This document shows positions 60,278 through 64,000 of a DNA stretch of 64,000 nucleotides, piece after piece; the first letter of the stretch is position 1, and the number at the start of each line of letters is the position of its first letter. Source of the DNA: Nansenia antarctica (Eukaryota > Chordata > Actinopteri > Argentiniformes > Microstomatidae); NCBI GenBank assembly GCA_963989245.1, contig OZ022352.1, positions 22,582,006 through 22,646,005 of the forward strand. The letters are read 5' to 3'. The notes below the pieces were generated by a model that saw only the letters and a program-made list of their open reading frames with translations, searched no databases and was not told the DNA's origin. Both the position numbers and the translations under genes were made by a program.

Positions 60278-60387
60278 GGCCGTGTTCGTAAATTCGCCAG
60301 AGCGCACACTGGGTTCAAGTTATTTGTTTGGACAAGAGGCAGTCACATGGACACTCCGACGCTCCGAGTGAATTTACAAACGCGACC
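60278..60387. mobile_element. Short MITE with inverted ends
   Basis: The left end ggccgtgttcgtaaattc and the complement of the right end (ggtcgcgtttgtaaattc) match at 15 of 18 positions, and the inner parts share gctccgag-type words. The 110-bp size without a reading frame suggests a non-autonomous DNA element. No clear target duplication was found. Confidence 0.6.
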
Positions 60388-61234
60388 AATATATTCTATT
60401 GTACCACTTTGACTATATCTGTATATGGTGGCTATGGTTACAGTTATTCAGGCTAGCAAGTTAATTAGCCAGCACGTTAGAACAAGAATAAACATATTTT
60501 TCCAAGCTGAACCTACCTACTGAAGTTTTTCAGATACAATGTGGAAATATTCAACTTTTCAGCACACAGCCGCCATATTCGTTTGGGAAAAATCAGATGG
60601 GGAGTACAATGCATTGTGGGGTTTATCTCTGCCACTTAGCAGACAAGTGTACGAGCTACGAGCACTACATTGTGCGGTGGATTGTGGAATACTGTATGCA
60701 GTGGACTCTGGGGGTACATTTTCTTTTTGAGATTTCGGACGTCCCTACAAAATGCCTGACATCTGGATATGACATATAGGCGGGTGATTCTGAACCCAGC
60801 CAGGCATTGTCTTAAGACAAGACCCAAAATGGCATACGTTGAAAGAAAAGATCCATATCAAATGAATGATCCTAAATCAAACTGTATGAGATGAACACGC
60901 TGCCTCTGCCAACTCTCCATCTTTATGTGGCGCAGCACACACTGACGCCATGGAGCCTGTATAGAATGTTGACACCCAGTTAATGGTGCTGTACTTGGGT
61001 TTCATTACGCCGTAGGACTAGGAGCCTGCGTATGGAAAAGGCAGACATTAGCATATTGTTTGAACTTTCGGTGGGAATGAAAATAAAACTATTTTATATA
61101 TACATATATAGTATACATACAGTATATATATATTTTTTTTCTTCTTTTTATATAAGAAAACTAAATAAAAAATAAAGTCTTCCTATGGTGTCTGCAATAG
61201 GCCCTGCTCTGCCTGAAATCCTAATGGCTCTAGC

Positions 61235-61235
<1 letters not shown>

Positions 61236-61300
<65 letters not shown>
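61236..61300. repeat. (GT)n microsatellite
   Basis: Uninterrupted GT run in SRGAP1 intron 2. Confidence 0.95.
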
Positions 61301-61301
<1 letters not shown>

Positions 61302-61881
61302 TGCGTGCAGGAGACTCGCTGTGGTTTTCATCGCATGATATAGAGTGCAGTCAGTTCATTCACAGGGTAAACATTTGTTAAGCACTGAGGAGGAGCATAT
61401 TTCTGAGCTGTGTAAATGCGAGACGTTTGAATAACAGTGAATACCCTGCTGCCGTGGGTTTCAACCATGTGGCCCATATTTCTGTATTTGTATAAACAAC
61501 GCGAACGCACAGAGGGCTTCTGTATTCACGACATTCTTGAGATTGTTTTCATTGGATTGACTTGTGTGGATAGAAAAAGTTCACTTCCACTCTGACTCTG
61601 AGCTAGCTGTTAGCTAGAAGACTAGTGCCTAGCTTGGCCTTACTGGCTGTGTGGAATAAAATGAATTAGCATTAAAATGAGAGATTAAAACTCAAGGTCA
61701 ATAGCCATAATTAGTCCGCACTGGAAAGCAGTGAATACTGGCTGCATGGTAGGGCTGGCTGCACAATATCCACTTCGCAAGAGGGCTGCAATATCGGCAT
61801 GTCTTTGACAATAAAATCAAAACTCATGGACACGGTACATTATGTAACAAAAACAGCAATAATCTTAAATGTTTTTTAAGA

Positions 61882-61887
61882 TTTATT
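61882..61887 (-). terminator. Possible poly(A) signal of the antisense gene candidate
   Basis: AATAAA on the minus strand, about 290 bp past the candidate stop codon at 62173. Confidence 0.3.
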
Positions 61888-62172
61888 TAATATTCATACA
61901 TTACCTATATGCTATTTATAACTTATTTTTAAAAACTTTTTTACTTGTACTTATATTTACACACCTATGCTCAGACTGAAAGAAATAGGTTATGGTGGCT
62001 ATCAACGTAACAAAAGCCTAAAAATAAAATCCTAAACTGTTTCTAAAAGACACCAACACCAAGTCAATAATACTGCAACGAAATGTCCCACACAAATATA
62101 ATTCCCTCTAAATATAAACTGGATGCTTTAAGTCCCCATGTCCTCGTTTTGTTCTCCGCTTGAGATACGCTC

Positions 62173-62584
62173 TCATCTCCTGACTCTCTTGTCAGAGTCA
62201 CTTTGGGGCTCTTTTTCACTAGGAATGGGAGAGTGGAGAGTCTGGAGACCCGGTAGAGCAAGGCTGGACGGGAGGGGAGTAAACCCAAAGGGCTGGGCAC
62301 TAGCAGGGGGACTCAAGGTCCTGTGCTCTGGAAACTCCCAGGGACTGACCAGGCACTCACGGCTCCCCTGTCTAGATTCCCCCAGAGACACGTCCCCAGC
62401 TGAGGAAGAAATAAATACATTCACATGAACAATTTACCAGAAATGACAACAACATTACAAATTAAAGTTTTTTTTTAACTTTATTAAACATTTATCAAAA
62501 AGAGCCCTTACCTGAGGAGTAGCCAGAGTCCATGTCCCTCTGGAACAGCTCCTTGTCACTGGTGATGGGGAAGTCACAGCTGGA
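62173..62584 (-). CDS. Unrecognised spliced antisense gene candidate in SRGAP1 intron 2
   Basis: Two minus-strand exons fit together in phase. One ends at 62512 with donor ctcag|gtaagg; it may start at about 62584 (tgctgtag) or 62579. The last exon is 62399-62173 behind acceptor ttcctcag. From the ATG at 62533 the product is 82 aa: it begins MDSGYSSAGD and contains CLVSPWEFPEHRTLSPPAS. The frame stays open upstream of that ATG (FPITSDKELFQRD), so the true start may be earlier. DSGYSS resembles a beta-TrCP phosphodegron. Upstream there are another donor (ctcag|gtaaga, exon end 62717), an acceptor (tccacag, exon start 62880), a possible first-exon donor at 62992 and a TATA box. No family is recognised. 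It could be a small lineage-specific gene, a decaying duplicate of a gene elsewhere, or chance; matching splice phase argues against chance. Confidence 0.4.
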
Positions 62585-62599
62585 CTACAGCAGCGGGGA

Positions 62600-62915
62600 C
62601 TTCCAGGAGGGCTGTTTTTACAGGAGACTCCCAGGGACTGAACAGTGTCCCAGGGCTCCGCAATCTAGGTCTGCTCCAGACCGTGGATGAAACAGGACAG
62701 GGTGTTGAGATTCTTACCTGAGTTGTTGATGTCAGTCACTTATCCAGCTGCTCTGAACCGAGAAGAAGAGGTCTGAGAGAGCAAGTTCAGAGAATCGGGA
62801 TTGAATGCGGGTGATCTCAGAATGGCTTCTTTCTTTTACACAGCTCCCTGATCTTGGCCCAGCAGGAGAGAAGCCCCAATCTGTGGACCAAACAGGACAA
62901 GCATTGAGATGGTCA
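62600..62915 (-). repeat. Duplicated exon-like modules
   Basis: The word gtcctgttt followed by a tccac acceptor-like end occurs twice on the minus strand (about 62915-62881 and 62720-62684). In the second copy the ag acceptor is changed to gg. A second repeated segment, cagtccctgggagt, links this region (about 62630-62643) with the last candidate exon (about 62330-62343). The region appears to have grown by local exon duplication with decay of one copy. Confidence 0.5.
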
Positions 62916-63038
62916 ACATATATAAACAACTTGCTGAAACAACAAAATAGTTGTAAAGATTAGTAAGCAGAAAATAAGGTTTCACTCGCACCTGAGAAGT
63001 ACAGCTGCACAACTACGCGATGTTGCAATGAACACGTG

Positions 63039-63044
63039 TATATA
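63039..63044 (-). promoter_or_regulatory. TATA box with adjacent CACGTG, upstream of the antisense candidate
   Basis: Minus strand reads ctatatacacgtg, placing a TATA-type box next to an E-box. A first exon starting about 30 bp downstream would end at the ctcag|gtgcga donor (exon end 62992). Support is by spacing only. Confidence 0.3.
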
Positions 63045-63111
63045 GCTGTATTGCAAGAGGCTTTGACACTCACTCAATAAAACCAAAACACCTTTTTCCT
63101 GTCAAATTCAA

Positions 63112-63311
63112 GGGGCGCTTAGGTGGCGTAGCGGACTAAGCGTTGACCACGTAACCGCAGGGTTCCCGGTTCGATTCCGGCCGCGGACATATCCTGCATG
63201 TCATCCCTTTTCTCTCTCTCACCCATCCTTCCTGTCAAATCTCTACTGACTCTTATCACAATAAAAAGAAAAATATGAGTGGGACTGCCCCACTCAGAAA
63301 AAAAAGAATTA
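63112..63311 (+). mobile_element. tRNA-derived SINE
   Basis: Has an A-box region (ggtggcgtagcgga) and a perfect B box (ggttcgattcc, 63168-63178). The body contains catcctgcatgtcatccc-like and ctctctctc sequence common in percomorph-type tRNA SINEs, and the 3' end is A-rich. The flanking aaattcaa (63104-63111 and 63312-63319) is a plausible 8-bp target duplication. A mature tRNA gene is unlikely because the SINE body follows directly. Confidence 0.82.
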
Positions 63312-63319
63312 AAATTCAA

Positions 63320-64000
63320 ATTAGATTGGTTATCATATTCAGATACTGTTCTTAACTTTGACACTTGTTTTCAACCCTATCCAGCGGAAATAATAAGTGT
63401 TCACTCAAGTGTTTGGTTTATCGCAACTCATATCCTTATGGTAATATCTAGCAAAAGTATCCCAATATGATATATTCACTGATTACAGTCTTTAAAAACG
63501 ATGAGACGGTGAGCCAAGTATATTCATGACATTTTATTTTAAATGTCCAAATTACTCAAATGTCACCAGAGAAGATCCACTCCTGAAAGTCTGCAGCTTT
63601 CTCCTCCAAATGCCGTCCGGCGCCTGTTTCTTCCTGTCATGGCCTGAGAGAAGTCAGTCTGCTTTAGGACACGTCTCAGCGTCCAGCACCAGAAGTGGAC
63701 AATCAGCCATATATTTCCTTTCCTCTCAGGCTTCCTTCAGGAGTGAGAGATATAGTGACTGTGTGTCAGGAAGTACACTGTTTGTGCTACCTTATGGGAT
63801 TGTTGCTAGACCCCAGTGTTGGCCCAGAATCAATCTTGCTGGTACAAAGAAGCGTGGCCTAGCTGGGGGTGGGGGGGTGCTGTTTGTACGCCTCCACAGT
63901 GCTCACTGTGATGGATTAAAGCCGGTATGAGGTATCAGCAGGAGGTAGTGGAAGTGGTAGTGTACCCAGGACAACACAGGAGCTACTCTGTATGGTAATC
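63320..64000 (+). other. SRGAP1 intron 2, distal part to window end
   Basis: No gene or named repeat recognised. An open frame at 63526-63930 has no recognisable family and no splice or promoter context. Confidence 0.5.

Larger units (their letters stand above)
59084..61880 (+). other. SRGAP1 intron 2, proximal part
   Basis: No gene recognised. Contains a 110-bp MITE (60278-60387) and a (GT)n tract (61236-61300). Otherwise A/T-rich apparently unique sequence. Confidence 0.6.

Noticed and set aside
63112..63190. tRNA gene
   Set aside because: A and B boxes are present but lead into a SINE body with an A-rich end and flanking duplication; no full cloverleaf was established.
63526..63930. 134-codon open frame near the window end
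   Set aside because: No recognised motif, no coding context, and ends in a G-rich low-complexity stretch.

Overview
The window is nuclear DNA from a ray-finned (teleost) fish. The genes are vertebrate, with phase-consistent GT-AG introns. Non-coding DNA is crowded with (CA)n and (CT)n microsatellites, tRNA-derived SINEs, L2-type LINE 3' ends and fish-style MITEs. The species cannot be fixed from the sequence alone. Nothing prokaryotic or viral was seen.

Layout: 1-8.2 kb is intergenic, with one SINE, microsatellites and a possible conserved non-coding element. URI1 lies on the minus strand (start 16792, stop 8926) with 11 coding exons, all joined here in phase to give 524 aa. Its intron 1 carries a 1.09-kb palindromic transposon with a SINE nested inside it. 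A promoter-like block at 18.1 kb precedes the C19orf12 homologue (+, 19231-20848, 141 aa). Its 3' end almost meets the 3' end of UQCRFS1 (-, 23522-22123, 235 aa). UQCRFS1 and RXYLT1 (+, 23970-26570, 443 aa) are head to head across 447 bp. From 28.5 kb to the window end is the 5' part of SRGAP1 (+): leader and exon 1 (29202-29268), a 29.6-kb first intron, exon 2 (58888-59083), then intron 2 running off the end. Intron 2 holds an unrecognised, apparently spliced antisense gene candidate at 61.9-63.0 kb.

The genes do not form one pathway. URI1 is a prefoldin-like RNA polymerase assembly and PP1-regulating factor. C19orf12 is a mitochondrial/ER membrane protein. UQCRFS1 is the Rieske subunit of complex III. 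RXYLT1 is a Golgi xylosyltransferase for alpha-dystroglycan. SRGAP1 is an F-BAR RhoGAP acting downstream of Slit-Robo. In human the first three map to 19q12 and the last two to 12q14, so the window crosses a junction between two human synteny blocks.

The most interesting structures are the foldback transposon with its 6-bp target duplication and nested SINE, two minisatellites (one at a URI1 splice acceptor, one apparently an amplified transposon end), the shortened UQCRFS1 presequence, and the unknown antisense gene candidate. No wholly new biological system could be demonstrated.
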